A stretch of 64,000 nt of DNA from positions 866,001-930,000 of the forward strand of contig NC_064039.1 of the NCBI RefSeq assembly GCF_932526225.1, given 5' to 3'. The translations under genes and the position numbers were made by a program. This document shows positions 14,801-24,300 of this stretch, in pieces; the stretch's first letter is position 1, and the number at the start of each line of letters is the position of its first letter. The stretch is from Nematostella vectensis. Taxonomy: Eukaryota; Cnidaria; Anthozoa; Actiniaria; Edwardsiidae. The notes under the pieces are model-generated. The model worked only from the letters and a program-made list of their open reading frames with translations, was not told the origin of the DNA and searched no databases.

Positions 14801-15842
14801 GGCGACAAACCCGAGGACCTTCCAAGATACTGCGAAAACAACAACAACAAAATCATAAATTGTATAAACAACAACAAATTAGGTGATGCAGGCACATACC
14901 CAGGATTTTTCTTGGGGGGGGGGGGTGCTAAATCCGAAAAAGTGGACCTTATTTTTCCGGGGTGCGGGGGTGGGGGGGGAGTGAGTTCTTTGATAAAAGT
15001 CTGACCACCCCCGAAAAAACAAAAAGGGATTTCTTTATGGCTTTGCAGTATCTCCACGGGACGCTAATTGTCGGATTTGACTACATACCAGAGTGATCTA
15101 GCTTATGCTTTATAGTTTTGTCTACAAAAAGCACTTCTATTGAGAACCGAAAGTGGACCTTCGGCCGTTGTGGGGGGGGGGGGGGGGGGGGGGGTGCGTT
15201 CGCACCCCCTGCACCCCCCTGAGTCTTTGAGGTTCTTTGAAGAACTCAAGAATACAAGCAGCTAAAATGACTCGCTTTTAAATATTTGCAGGAGAGAAGG
15301 CCAACGCCAAGATTATTATTCCTCAAATATCTAGAGTCGACGAGTCTTCCCTCAAGTTGAAGATCGTCCATTCCGGTGGCGAGACTGACCTGGCAATGAA
15401 AGACTACAAGATCACCTTCGACCCTCCTGACTCTCCCTTCAAGTTCATCCTCACTGGACGTACCCACGACGGTAACGAATTCCAGAGACTTTCCCGCGAA
15501 ACTTTCACTGCTGGGGAGGCGGTACTGCGCTCACAGATCAAGAGTGATCTCCTGACCATCAAGAAAGGAATGAAAGCCAATCATCGCTTTGTGCTACACA
15601 ACAATGGCCCAACAAACACCTTCGAGATCACAGCCAGGATGGCGCCTACTACTGGTGTGAGGATCAGTGAGCCCTCTGCACAGTCACGGACGGTTACTAA
15701 GAATAGGTATAGTTATATTGCAGTGTACCTCGAAGCCCACAGCTCCGTGCCCGTGGGAACCCCTGTAACCCTGTACATCACTGCTAAGGGAAGGTCAAGA
15801 GGAGTCCAGACCAGCTTGGTCTCCAATTTGATTGTCTATTAG
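2870..15842 (+). CDS. Secreted multidomain TSP1 / VWA protein (hemicentin-like VWA)
   Basis: Nineteen exons: 2870-2930, 3297-3492, 6293-6399, 6693-6851, 7190-7293, 7609-7804, 7945-8088, 8334-8504, 8915-9085, 9492-9662, 10071-10241, 10727-10900, 11049-11156, 11505-11707, 11962-12124, 13326-13906, 14038-14178, 14626-14725, 15292-15842. They join in phase to 1223 codons plus TAG. Exon 1 encodes a hydrophobic signal peptide ([16 protein letters not shown]). Two WSC-like cysteine modules (each with an LGCY-D start and an ECW motif) are each followed by a TSP1-like module. Five TSP1 repeats follow, with [16 protein letters not shown] (the O-fucosylation type C-x2-S/T-C-G). The VWA region carries a MIDAS-like DTTGS and a distal FTDAP. 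The C-terminal part resembles the beta-rich tail of hemicentin/VWA7 proteins. Likely an extracellular matrix or mucus protein; its ligand is unknown. The first exon is the least certain. Confidence 0.85.
3480..3725. repeat. ~80-bp diverged tandem repeat starting at the exon 2 splice donor
   Basis: The end of exon 2 and its donor (cctaacggcag|gtaagtccga) begin a series of about four diverged units containing 'ttacccagggccatag' and 'gaaaggacttgtt'. Each later unit contains a degraded match to the exon end, such as 'ctaagcggcacccaatgtccg' and 'gagacggcagactctgtctg'. Confidence 0.7.
4281..5251. mobile_element. MITE, copy A (CATACCTGTCAAC ends), interrupted by a nested element
   Basis: The ends are inverted (CATACCTGTCAAC... 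/ ...GTTGACAGGTATG) and flanked by a perfect 6-bp duplication TTGGAG (4275-4280 and 5252-5257). The outer parts match an uninterrupted copy at 32710-33078. The centre is occupied by another element (4485-5087). It carries no protein, so it is a non-autonomous DNA transposon. The superfamily is not assigned. Confidence 0.85.
4485..5087. mobile_element. Nested MITE with TAA target duplication (PIF/Harbinger-like)
   Basis: Terminal inverted repeats begin TGCACTA(A/G)TCA and continue into C-rich/G-rich arms around 'ggtcccggggaag'. They are flanked by TAA on both sides (4482-4484, 5088-5090). The insertion splits the outer MITE, whose uninterrupted homologue at 32.7-33.1 kb lacks this segment. A 3-bp TWA duplication is typical of PIF/Harbinger elements; assignment by that feature only. 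Confidence 0.75.
6450..6690. other. Intron 3 sequence of the TSP1/VWA gene with repeat-like content
   Basis: Contains 'gtggcagagccgtagcagat' and a G-rich stretch, similar in wording to dispersed repeats elsewhere in the window (for example near 48.6 kb). An acceptor-like site at about 6512 opens a short in-frame read that stops quickly, so it was not used as an exon. Confidence 0.4.
8334..10241 (+). repeat. Four tandem copies of a TSP1 exon plus intron (~578-bp cassette)
   Basis: Exons at 8334, 8915, 9492 and 10071 are each exactly 171 nt, phase 1-1, and nearly identical. The intervening introns are also nearly identical ('gaattctgtatacgtttat', 'gccgctacggtccacttatt', 'actcgaggtaactgactcag'). 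Unit lengths are 581, 577 and 579 bp. Intron conservation shows recent unequal crossing-over or gene conversion rather than ancient domain shuffling. The fifth TSP1 exon (10727-10900, 174 nt) is clearly older and diverged. Confidence 0.93.
12267..12906. mobile_element. 640-bp MITE in intron 15 with CCGCAATA-rich ends
   Basis: Left end 'gggggacgttggggggtg' and right end '...aaccctaacgtccccct' are inverted. Subterminal parts are rich in 'ataccgcaataccgc'. It is flanked by TGAATCT on both sides (12260-12266, 12907-12913). A 7-8-bp duplication would fit hAT-type transposition, but the superfamily is not established. Confidence 0.7.
14400..14612. repeat. Simple repeat of taatgattaccttttatga type
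   Basis: Low-complexity array of 'ttatgataat' and 'gattaccttttatga' words, in both direct and inverted arrangement ('ataaaaggtaatcattat'), located in intron 17 just before the exon at 14626. Confidence 0.75.
14890..15222. mobile_element. Dispersed repeat, G-tract family, copy 1
   Basis: Starts 'aggcacatacccaggatttt', contains 'ggctttgcagtatctccacg' and 'attgtcggatttgactacat', and ends near 'gcgttcgcaccccctgcacc'. It matches 49762-50051 along most of its length and, in reverse orientation, 42975-43133. It carries runs of more than 10 G, including about 23 G at 15171-15194. Confidence 0.75.
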
Positions 15843-15893
15843 ACACAGTGTATTGTATTGAAGGATAGAAAATGAACGAAATTGATTTGACCC

Positions 15894-15899
15894 AATAAA
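15894..15899 (+). promoter_or_regulatory. Polyadenylation signal AATAAA
   Basis: Canonical hexamer about 50 bp after the stop codon of the TSP1/VWA gene, consistent with a short 3' UTR. Confidence 0.7.
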
Positions 15900-15954
15900 G
15901 AAATTATGACAAAAATGATTTGTGGAATAATTTTATTGGTTACTGTTAGATTTA

Positions 15955-16315
15955 CACGGTAACAAACTAATCGCTACGCACTGTCAACAAAATCAATCTT
16001 ATCGCTAAGCACTGGTAACAATTCAATGTCATCGCAAAGCACTGGTAACATTTCAATCTTATCGTTAAGCACTAATAATAATCTCAATTTTATCGCTAAG
16101 CACTGGTAAAAAACACAATATTATCGCTAAGCACTGGTAACGAACACAATCTTATCGCTAAGCACTGGTAACAAACATAATCTTATCGCTAAGCACTGGT
16201 AACGAAAAACAATCAACAAACACAATCTTATCGCTAAGCACTGGTAACAAACACAATCTTATCGCTAAGCACTATGGTAACAAACATAATCTTATCGCCA
16301 AGCCGCACTGGTAAA
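15955..16315. repeat. ~32-bp minisatellite, about 11 units
   Basis: Tandem copies of 'cttatcgctaagcactggta' plus 'acaaacacaat', immediately downstream of the TSP1/VWA gene. Units vary by small indels. No coding function. Confidence 0.9.
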
Positions 16316-17369
16316 ACTAAAACAACCTCAACATTTTCGCTATAAGTGTTTTGCCAAATTATTAAATCAAACCGAAACGCTCGTTGCGCTTGGATCCATA
16401 AAACCATTAGATATACCAGATCTATTCTATCACGCGTCTTATCGGTTATTTCACCCTGTTATAAACATAACTCTTTATTTACTGAATTGATTTTGAAACT
16501 CATAATGCCAAAAAAATCAAGAGAATATGTCACGTACAAAAAGTATTTACTCGCTCTCTGAGAATGATGTTTTGTGCACAAGATATGAATACAGGAACCA
16601 CCTATGTTCAGCTAATTCAAATTATTCAAATCTGGAGAAAACACTTACAAAAGCTAACACTTCCCCATGTAATATGCCACTGATGAACAGAAGACGTTAT
16701 GTTTAGAATGAGAACAGGGAGGATCTACATAAATACGCGGGGTGTGCTCCAGAGTAGTAATTCACTGACCACGGGTCGATTAGATTCAGATCGACATCCT
16801 TAGCTCTGGTGATAGGCCACTAGATCCATCTAAAAACTTTTCTATCCAAATGCACATATATCATTACTACCCACGAAGGATTAAAGCAGAGTCGTAACGG
16901 GATGAGAACTCATCCCGTTACACGAGCAGGGTGGGGTCCGGACCCTTTAGACCCTCCCTCTGGACACACGCCTGAATTACAATGGTCACTCTCGGATGTA
17001 TGGGAAGCCAACTCTCATAACCCCCTCCGTGTTCATTAAGGGTGTTGGGACATATCTCGTTACTTAGCGACTCGGTTGTTAGACGCGCGCTTGATCAACC
17101 GGGAACTTCGGACTTTTAGGCGGGAAAACCATTTACGCGAGCGCGACATTCGTAGCTTCAAAAATAAAACTTTGAAACTGGCTAGAAAAACGTAATAAAA
17201 CAGCAAATACTGTAATACCAACATAGACGGGATGATTTTCACCTAGGGCACCTACTTAGCGACCTGAAAGTGCTGATTTGAGCAAGAAACGATTTGTTTC
17301 AATGCGTATTTCACTGTTAAAAAGCGGGAGATATGTCGATATTGTAACGAAATTCTATAACAACATTCG
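16316..17369. other. Intergenic DNA without recognisable gene
   Basis: No exon or RNA gene seen. The stretch around 17160-17295 is a reverse-complement match to about 29545-29640 (shared 'aaatcagcactt(t)caggtcgcta' and 'gtaggtgccct'), so part of it is a dispersed repeat. Confidence 0.5.
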
Positions 17370-17567
17370 AGTGGACTTTAGAAGCACACTGGCATACACA
17401 CATTGGCACCAGTCGGGCCAAGACGGGACGCTAGCACAGTCTATTACCCTAGCAGTTCGGCAACCATGGACAGCTGTTTCGTCCTTATTAGGACTCGTCA
17501 GCATGGCATAGCCGGTTTGCCTCAGTTAAACTTCATCGACAAAAAACTGCAGGGCGACTTCGACTCT
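17370..17567. repeat. ~195-bp dispersed repeat, copy 1
   Basis: Reverse-complement match, roughly 90 per cent by eye, to 62747-62945. Shared words are 'ggcaccagtcgggccaagac', 'accatggacagctgtttcgt' and 'catagccggtttgcctcagt'. It ends about 200 bp left of the large mobile element. The copy at 62.7 kb sits in a P5C synthase intron. No protein; probably a MITE or SINE-like unit. Confidence 0.8.
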
Positions 17568-17765
17568 CGGCCTCCATTTTGCATTCCTTGAGACAAAGTC
17601 AATTTTTCCGACCTGTCATCTGATTGGCTGATCCGTGCGTCCAAAAATAGCCTGATCTTAGGAAATGCTGTGACACATATATAATACAGATGATTGCCCC
17701 TACTTGAGCCCCTGGCGCGTGTATACCGGATCCACTGTATCAATAACAGAAATTAATCTCACGCT

Positions 17766-18139
17766 TATGCCTGCCCGTTGGTAGCAATATTCAATCATTT
17801 CTTTTTTATTACATTGACTAAATATTTTGTTCAATCTTTATTTTTGGATTCAATCTTTTCATTATATTCAATCTCTTTTACTTTTCCATTCCTGTCAAAG
17901 CAGTAGAAATGTATTACTATATTTTCTTTGGGTCGAATAATTCCTTTTTTTTATTCAATCCTTATAGCATTTTATTCAATCATATTTTTTTAATTCCATC
18001 TTCCTGGGGTGAGCGCGGCGAATCTATAGTTTATGGTCAGCGGTTTCTTATAATAATTCTCGGTGACTACTTCATGTAACCATATTAAAGTGTATCATAA
18101 TACTATATTATTTTGTATTATAATTAATTTTCATATCTT
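17766..18139. repeat. Left terminal inverted repeat, unique part
   Basis: Inverted match to 24301-24667. Shared blocks include 'gttggtagcaatattcaatc', 'attgactaaatattttgttc', 'gtagaaatgtattactatat' and 'aattttcatatcttctcctt'. There are small indels and a more divergent stretch near 18000-18070. Confidence 0.88.
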
Positions 18140-19577
18140 CTCCTTTATTTTCCTGTATTTCCCTGGTTTCCACTGTATTTTCCTGTATTTTCTTGTATTT
18201 CCCTGTATTCTCCTGTATTTTCCAGTATTCTTCTGTATTTTCCTGTATTCTCCTGTGTTTTCCTGTATTCTCCTGCATTTCCCTGTATTCTCCTGTATTT
18301 CCCTGTATTTTCCTGTATTTCCCTGTATTTTCTTGTATTTCCCTGTGTTCTCCTGTATTTTCCTGTGTTCTCCTGTATTTTCCTGTGTTCTTCTGTATTT
18401 TCCTGTATTCTCTTGTATTTCCCTGTATTCTCCTGTATTTTACTGTATTCTCCTGTATTTCCCTGTATTCCCCTGTATTCTCTTGTATTTCCATGTATTC
18501 CCCTGTATTTCCCTATATTCTCCTGTATTTTGCTGTATTTCCCTGTATTCTCCTGTATTCCCCTGTATTCTCCTATATTTCCCTGTGTTCTCCTGTATTT
18601 GCCTGTATTTCCTTGTATTTTCATGTATTTCCCTGTATTCTCCTGTATTTTCCTGTATTCTCTTGTATTTCCCTTTATTCCCCCTGTATTTCCCTGTATT
18701 CTCCTGTATTTTCCTGTATTTTCCTGTATTTCCCTGTATTCTCCTGTATTTTCCAGTATTCTTCTGTATTTTCCTGTATTCTCATGTGTTTTCCTGTATT
18801 CTCCTGCATTTCCCTGTATTCTCCTGTATTTCCCTGTATTTCCCTGTATTCTCTTGTATTTCCCTGTGTTCTCCTGTATTTTCCTGTGTTCTCCTGTATT
18901 TTCCTGTGTTCTTCTGTATTTTCCTGTATTCTCTTGTATTTCCCTGTATTCTCCTGTATTTTACTGTATTCTCCTGTATTTCCCTGTATTCCCCTGTATT
19001 CTCTTGTATTTCCATGTATTCCCCTGTATTTCCCTATATTCTCCTGTATTTTGCTGTATTTCCCTGTATTCTCCTGTATTCCCCTGTATTCTCCTATATT
19101 TCCCTGTGTTCTCCTGTATTTGCCTGTATTTCCTTGTATTTTCATGTATTTCCCTGTATTCTCCTGTATTTTCCTGTATTCTCTTGTATTCCCCTTTATT
19201 CCCCCTGTATTTCCCTGTATTCTCCTGTATTTTCCTGTATTCTCCTGTATTCTCCTGTATTTCCCTGTATTCACCTGTATTCTCTTGTATTTCTCTGTAT
19301 TCCCCTGTATTTCCCTGTATTCCCCTGTATTTTCCTGTATTTTCCTGTATTTCCCTGTATTCTCCTGTATTTCCCTGTATTCTCCTGTATTTCCCTGTGT
19401 TCTCCTGTATTTTCCTGTATTCTCTTGTATTCTCCTGTATTTTCCTGTATTCTCCTGTATTTCCTTGTATTCTCCTGTATTTCCCTGTATTCTCCTGTAT
19501 TTCCCTGTATTCTCCTGTATTCCCCTGTATTCTCATGTATTTCCCTGTGTTCTCCTGTATTTTCCTATATTCTCTTG
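18140..19577. repeat. Left 10-bp satellite array (CTGTATTTYC)
   Basis: About 144 tandem 10-bp units of the type ctgtattttc / ctgtattctc / ctgtatttcc, part of the left TIR. A second-order repeat is visible: the block containing 'tccagtattcttctgtattt' at 18221 recurs at 18752, about 530 bp later, with the following units in the same order. The long ORFs crossing it in several frames on both strands come from the repeat. Confidence 0.95.
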
Positions 19578-19943
19578 TGGGGGGGACTGGGGCCTTTCAT
19601 AGAAACGAGTGGGGGGCGCGGATCGCCCCTCCGGGCCTCCCAGCCCCGTCTTAGGCTTGGGAGGCGCGAACCCCCCCAGCCCCATTCCAGGCTGGGAGGG
19701 GGGGGGCTTTCAGTGGCACCGAAACGCGTTTCACTTAGACTAACAGTTGCTGGTTATTAATCTATGTCGGGACCACTTCGCGTAGATGGGTAAATCTACG
19801 CAAAACACAACTCCGCGTAGATGGGTAATTAGCGATGGTTAGCAATCATTAATCTGCTGTCTATCGACAGCAGCGGGACTGGGCCTTTCATAGAAACGAG
19901 TGGGAACCTCCGTCTGTCCTGTGGTATACCGAGCGTTCGAAGG
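19578..19943. other. Element core leader with internal repeats and a small hairpin
   Basis: Two near-identical 28-30-bp direct repeats (ggactgggg-cctttcatagaaacgagtggg, at 19584-19613 and 19876-19904) bracket about 260 bp. Between them lie two copies of 'gcgtagatgggtaa', the first forming a hairpin with 'atctacgc' (about 19779-19801), plus G/C-run blocks at 19600-19700. No ORF is supported here. This could be a cis-acting replication or promoter region. Confidence 0.6.
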
Positions 19944-20234
19944 ATGAAGTGCGGAAAAGATTATTGCGGGTGGCTAAAGGTCGGCCACGCAAACACGTGC
20001 GGCCAGAGGTGCATGGACACCTACTGCAAGGTGCACCTCCAAAGGCTCCGTAAAGGCAGCCCCCTCCCCGTACCGTGCAGGATCTGCGGCATAGGGACTC
20101 AGTCGGAGACGCGGTTGTGCCGCCCCTGCGGAGCGAATCGTGAAGGGCAGAGGATGCGCGGCGTCGAGAGGCGCGCTCGGGGATGGTTCGTACTCGTTTT
20201 GTCTGACATCGCAGCCCGCGGTACGGGCGATTAG
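19944..20234 (+). CDS. Small cysteine-rich, probably zinc-binding protein of the mobile element
   Basis: A 96-residue ORF starting ATG-AAG-TGC. Cysteines and histidines are arranged as CGKDYC, CGQRC-x4-C-x2-H, then CRIC and CRPC, suggesting one or two zinc-binding knuckles. The segment between them is basic (HLQRLRKGS). The C-terminal third loses the pattern and may not be conserved. It sits just upstream of the polymerase region on the same strand. Role unknown; nucleic-acid binding is plausible from zinc knuckles plus basic residues, but this is inference. I do not recognise a named family. Confidence 0.6.
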   Translation: MKCGKDYCGWLKVGHANTCGQRCMDTYCKVHLQRLRKGSPLPVPCRICGIGTQSETRLCRPCGANREGQRMRGVERRARGWFVLVLSDIAARGTGD

Positions 20235-20382
20235 AGACTGGGTGGCACAGGCATACCCAAACACTCGTCCCGCCGGCTGTGATACGGGCAATTAGAGACT
20301 GGGTGGCACAAGGTATACCCAAACAGTCGTCCCGCCGGTTGTGATACGGGCAGTTAGAGACTGATGGCACAAGGTATGCCAA
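20215..20382. repeat. ~63-bp tandem repeat, 3 units, before the polymerase ORF
   Basis: Three units with 'tagagactgggtggcacaag' and 'cgtcccgccggttgtgatac' run up to the ATG at 20386. Their position immediately upstream of a start codon suggests a leader or regulatory repeat, but no function is shown. Confidence 0.8.
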
Positions 20383-20385
20383 AAC

Positions 20386-22660
20386 ATGGACGCTTACATA
20401 GAGGAGGTTCTCAATAGCATACGTGTCAAAGAGGCGCCCGCCGTACTGGCAGGGCTGGTCCAGAACATCCTGGACGAGGACATCCCCGACGATGTTAAAC
20501 ACAAGCTGCTTAAGCCGCTCGTACCGGCGAAAATGTGGACAGAGGAAGTCTGGCGCGAGTTCGACCCTTTGCTGCCGGGACGGCGGCAAAAGGGCCCAGA
20601 GAGCTTAGACCCCGAGAAGTACTATTCTCTCTTCGTCGGGGGCGCCCATCTTCGGTTCCCAAGCGTGGATGCCACTCTTCGGGGCCGAGACATAAGCGCC
20701 GGTGTTTACCAGGAGATACGAGATCTTGGTGGAGCAGGTGTCATTGCTCTAAAGCCGGTTATGCGGGGGCCTGATATTAATGACGATGGCTCGGTGTGGT
20801 GGGTCTCGCACGAGCGGGAGTCTCTGCGGGCAAACGCAGTGATGTCACCGGTGCTTGAGATGGTAGACCCCGACCGGCGTTAAAGACTCTTTACGGTCGT
20901 TGGTAAGGCCCCCGCAGAGCCATTGGCGCCAATCACAGAGGAGGAAGGGCGCTCTGAGCACAAGATCGGTGGGTCGTTAGTCAAAAGAGGAGGCCAAATC
21001 GCAGTCGATGCCCTAGAAGGCATCGATGCGGTATTTGGAAGAAAGGACGAGAGTCCCTCGTCTACGTGAGGTACGAGCTTCGCCCTTTACCTGAGCGAAA
21101 TGGTGAGCCTGGGCCAATGTTTGAGCGAGAGGGGAGTGACGCCTTCGCTAACTGTGTTGTGAGCTATGTTGCCGACTTCTTGAGGAATCGAGGCACCTCG
21201 CGCTCCCTTGGTCTAACCAAGACACGAGGCAAGATCCTCGAGCGATTTGACAAGAAGCTGGCCACTACGGGATGCACCAAAGAAGACCTCTTTGAGATGG
21301 AAAAAAAGCTCGAGGTAAAGCTAGTAGCCGTGGACGCCCTGGGTAACGTCCTGTGGGACTCGGGAAAGTACAAGACTAAGACGAGGGTCACTATCCCTTG
21401 CCACAATAACCACGCCTGGGCGGAGCTTCCGACTGAACCACCTGCGATCGCGAGCGTCCACGGCCTAGACTTCGAGGCTGAGGGGGAGCTTCGTTCGTTA
21501 TGTCAGGAGAAGGCAGCGCCTCGCGCTACCAGTGCCACCACAAAAACGCGCGAGGCAAAAGTGCGAGAGGTGCTCATTCGCTTTATAAACAGGGCGATCC
21601 CCAGAAGCACGAGAATCTGGCTGTGTGGGCGTGTTATAGTCACGCACGAAAATGGCTCCCTGATGACCACCCAGCCTACCAAGAGTACACCGAAGCTACG
21701 CACTCGATGGGTGGTGCAATAGGGTATCGCTTCAAGAAGTGGATCCAAAGAGAGAACATAAGGCCAACGCCTCTTAAAGACAGGGACGTCTGGCGAGCGG
21801 CGCAGGTTGAGTCTAAAGTGTGGAATAGCAAGGAAAACTTAGGGGCGCAGCCTCATGCGCACATCGACATGCGTGTGGCGTACCTAGGATGCGAGGACAG
21901 TGTCTTCGGCGGCGCCTCGGACGCCATTGATTTGGTACGGAAATACGGCTTCCCTACGAACGTGTATCGTATCGCGGATGTCGTGGGACGGCCATTAAGC
22001 GAGGTTCTTCAACTAACCGGGGCCATTCAGCTGACCGAGTGGGAGTTCTCTGAGGCCTTCCACACCTACACTTCCGGGAGGGTGGGACAGCACTTGGAGC
22101 AAAACGAGGGCTGGATCACCACCATGAGCTCAAGGACCTGTTAGACTCGGTGACCTCGTCATGGCCACGGGGAGGGAGGTGTTTTATAGCGTCGGAAAAA
22201 AGGACTCCATCAAGTTCCCCCACTCCATCGCGTGCCGCCCCGGCGGCGAAGACTCGCAGTACCCTGAGGGTCGAGATCTCGCTGTCCGTTTCGTAGGCAA
22301 GTGCGCTCGCCATGGCGAAGAGTCCTCGATCGTAGTCCGCGACCGTGAAGAAGCCGCGTATCTGACAAACCTCATTGCGGGCACCGACCACTTACTTAAC
22401 TTCGAGCATGCCGACGGGGCTCATCTGATCCAATACAAAGACGGTGTCCGGCGCTCACAATGTTACCATATCAGGGCCTTCGTCTTGGCGTACACAAACA
22501 TAGCGTTGCGACGCATGTTGAGGCGGATCCCTCGCGAAGACGTCCTCCGAGTGTGCACAGATGCCATATACGCAAAGGCGGTGCCCAGTGGTGTAAAGCT
22601 CGTGGAGCGAAATCCGAGGTATGGAGAGTGGCGCCACAAGAAGCCTGGGTACGAGTGGCG
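20386..22660 (+). pseudogene. Family-B-like DNA polymerase region, broken by frameshifts
   Basis: Open segments at 20386-20883, 21066 to about 21600, about 21500-22144 and 22161-22660 lie in different frames but read as one protein, so several frameshifts or short losses have accumulated. Palm signatures are visible. Motif A is DMRVAYLGCE at about 21866-21895. A motif B-like segment with YHIRAFVLAYTNI is at about 22466-22505. Motif C, R-V-C-T-D-A-I-Y, lies around 22548-22571 in place of the usual DTDS. An upstream segment with CHNNHAW near 21403 fits the conserved N-terminal part of such polymerases, from memory. The reading as polymerase rests on motif order, not on a search. No intact ORF exists, so this copy is presumably inactive. 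Introns cannot be fully excluded. Confidence 0.6.
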
Positions 22661-22985
22661 ACCCGAAGCGGCTTGGGGTCCGAAAAAGTCGGGGAGCTTG
22701 GCTAGGGAGCCAAGCACTGCGCCGAGTCTGCCGTGCGATCTAGTGGCCGCAACCTCTGCAAAGATGTATCTAGCCGGCCAAGGAGGATCGGGGAAGACCG
22801 AGTGGGCGGTGAGCATGTTCCGCGGCCGCAACGTTGTGGTGCTCACCCCCGAGAACGACCTCGCCCACGACCATCGCAACAACCTGCGCTTCGCGGTGAA
22901 GCGCTCGGTCTTTCTGAGGCCTGTCTGCAATCATCTTATACTTATACGTATACGTATACGCGCAGCATGGAAAAAGGCCGCCTAG
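22661..22985 (+). pseudogene. N-terminal fragment of an SF1-type helicase fused to the polymerase region
   Basis: Same reading frame as the end of the polymerase region. It contains a Walker A motif GQGGSGKT at 22776-22799, followed by VVVLTPENDLAHDHR, which looks like helicase motif Ia. After about 40 more residues the frame runs into 'cttatacgtatacgtatacg' and the right satellite array. All later helicase motifs (Walker B, III-VI) are therefore missing: the helicase is truncated by the array. A polymerase-helicase fusion would be consistent with a self-replicating element. Confidence 0.6.
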
Positions 22986-23018
22986 ACGCAGCGCCGGAAC
23001 GGCAGCTGCATCACAGCA

Positions 23019-24300
23019 GGGAAATACAGGAGAATACAGGGAAATACAGGAGAATACAGGGAAATACAGGAGAACACAGGAAAATACAGGAGAATACAGG
23101 AAAATACAGGGAAATACAGGAGAATACAGGGAAATACAGGAGAGTACAGGGAAAAACAGGAGAATACAGGGAAATACAGGAGAATACAGGGAAATACAGG
23201 AGAATACAGGGAAATTCAGGAGAATACAGGGGAATACAGGAGAAGACAGGGAAATACAGGAGAATACAAGGAAATAAAGGGAAATACAGGAGATTACAGG
23301 GAAATACAGGAGAATACAGGAAAATACAGGAGAATACAGGGAAATACAGGGAAATACAGGAAAATACAGGGAAATACAGGAGAATATAGGAGAATACAGA
23401 AAAATACAGGGAAATATGACAATACAGGAAAATACAGGAGAATACAGGAAAATACAGGGAAATACAGGAGAATACAGGAAAATACAGGAGAATACAGGGA
23501 AATACAGGAGAATACAAGGAAATACAGGGAAATACAGGAGAATACAGGGAAATACAGGAGAATACAGGGGAATACAGGAGAATACAGGGAAATACAGGGA
23601 AATACAGGAGAATACAGGAGAATACAAGGAAATACAGGGAAATACAGGAGAATACAGGGAAATACAGGAGAATACAGGAAAATACAGGAGAATACAGGAG
23701 AATACAGGGAAATACAGGGAAATACAGGAGAATACAGGAAAATACAGAAGAATACAGGGAAATACAGGAGAATACAAGGAAATACAGGGAAATACAGGAG
23801 AATACAGGGGAATACAGGAGAATACAGGGAAATACAGGGGAATACAGGAAAATACAGGAGAATACAGGGAAATACAGGAAAATACAGGAGAATACAGGCA
23901 AATACGGGAGAATACAGGGAAATACAGGAGAATACAGGGAAAAACAGGAGAATACAGGGAAATACAGGAGAATACAGGGAAATACAGGAGAATACAGGAG
24001 AATACAGGGAAATACAGGAAAATACAGGGAAATACAGGAGAATACAGGAGAATACAAGGAAATACAGGGGAATACAGGAGAACACAGGGAAATACAGGAA
24101 AATACAGGAGAATACAGGAAAATACAGGGAAATACAGGGAAATACAGGAGAATACAGGAAAATACAGAAGAATACGGGGAAATACAGGAGAATACAAGGA
24201 AATACAGGGAAATACAGGAGAATACAGGGAAATACAGGAGAATACAGGAAAATACAGGAGAATACAGGGAAATACAGTGTAAACCAGGGAAATATAGGGA
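23019..24300. repeat. Right 10-bp satellite array (GRAAATACAG)
   Basis: About 128 tandem 10-bp units of the type ggaaatacag / gagaatacag, the reverse complement of the left array. It cuts into the helicase coding region at its left edge and passes into the unique TIR end at its right edge. Confidence 0.95.

Noticed and set aside
18063-19760. Very long plus-strand ORF (565 codons) and several overlapping long ORFs in other frames and on the minus strand
   Set aside because: All are translations of the 10-bp satellite in the left TIR. Several frames are open at once and the reading shows only a 10-residue period.
19888-20589. 233-codon minus-strand ORF within the mobile element
   Set aside because: Antisense to the zinc-binding ORF and polymerase start. 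GC-rich DNA leaves antisense frames open, and the protein shows no recognisable motif.
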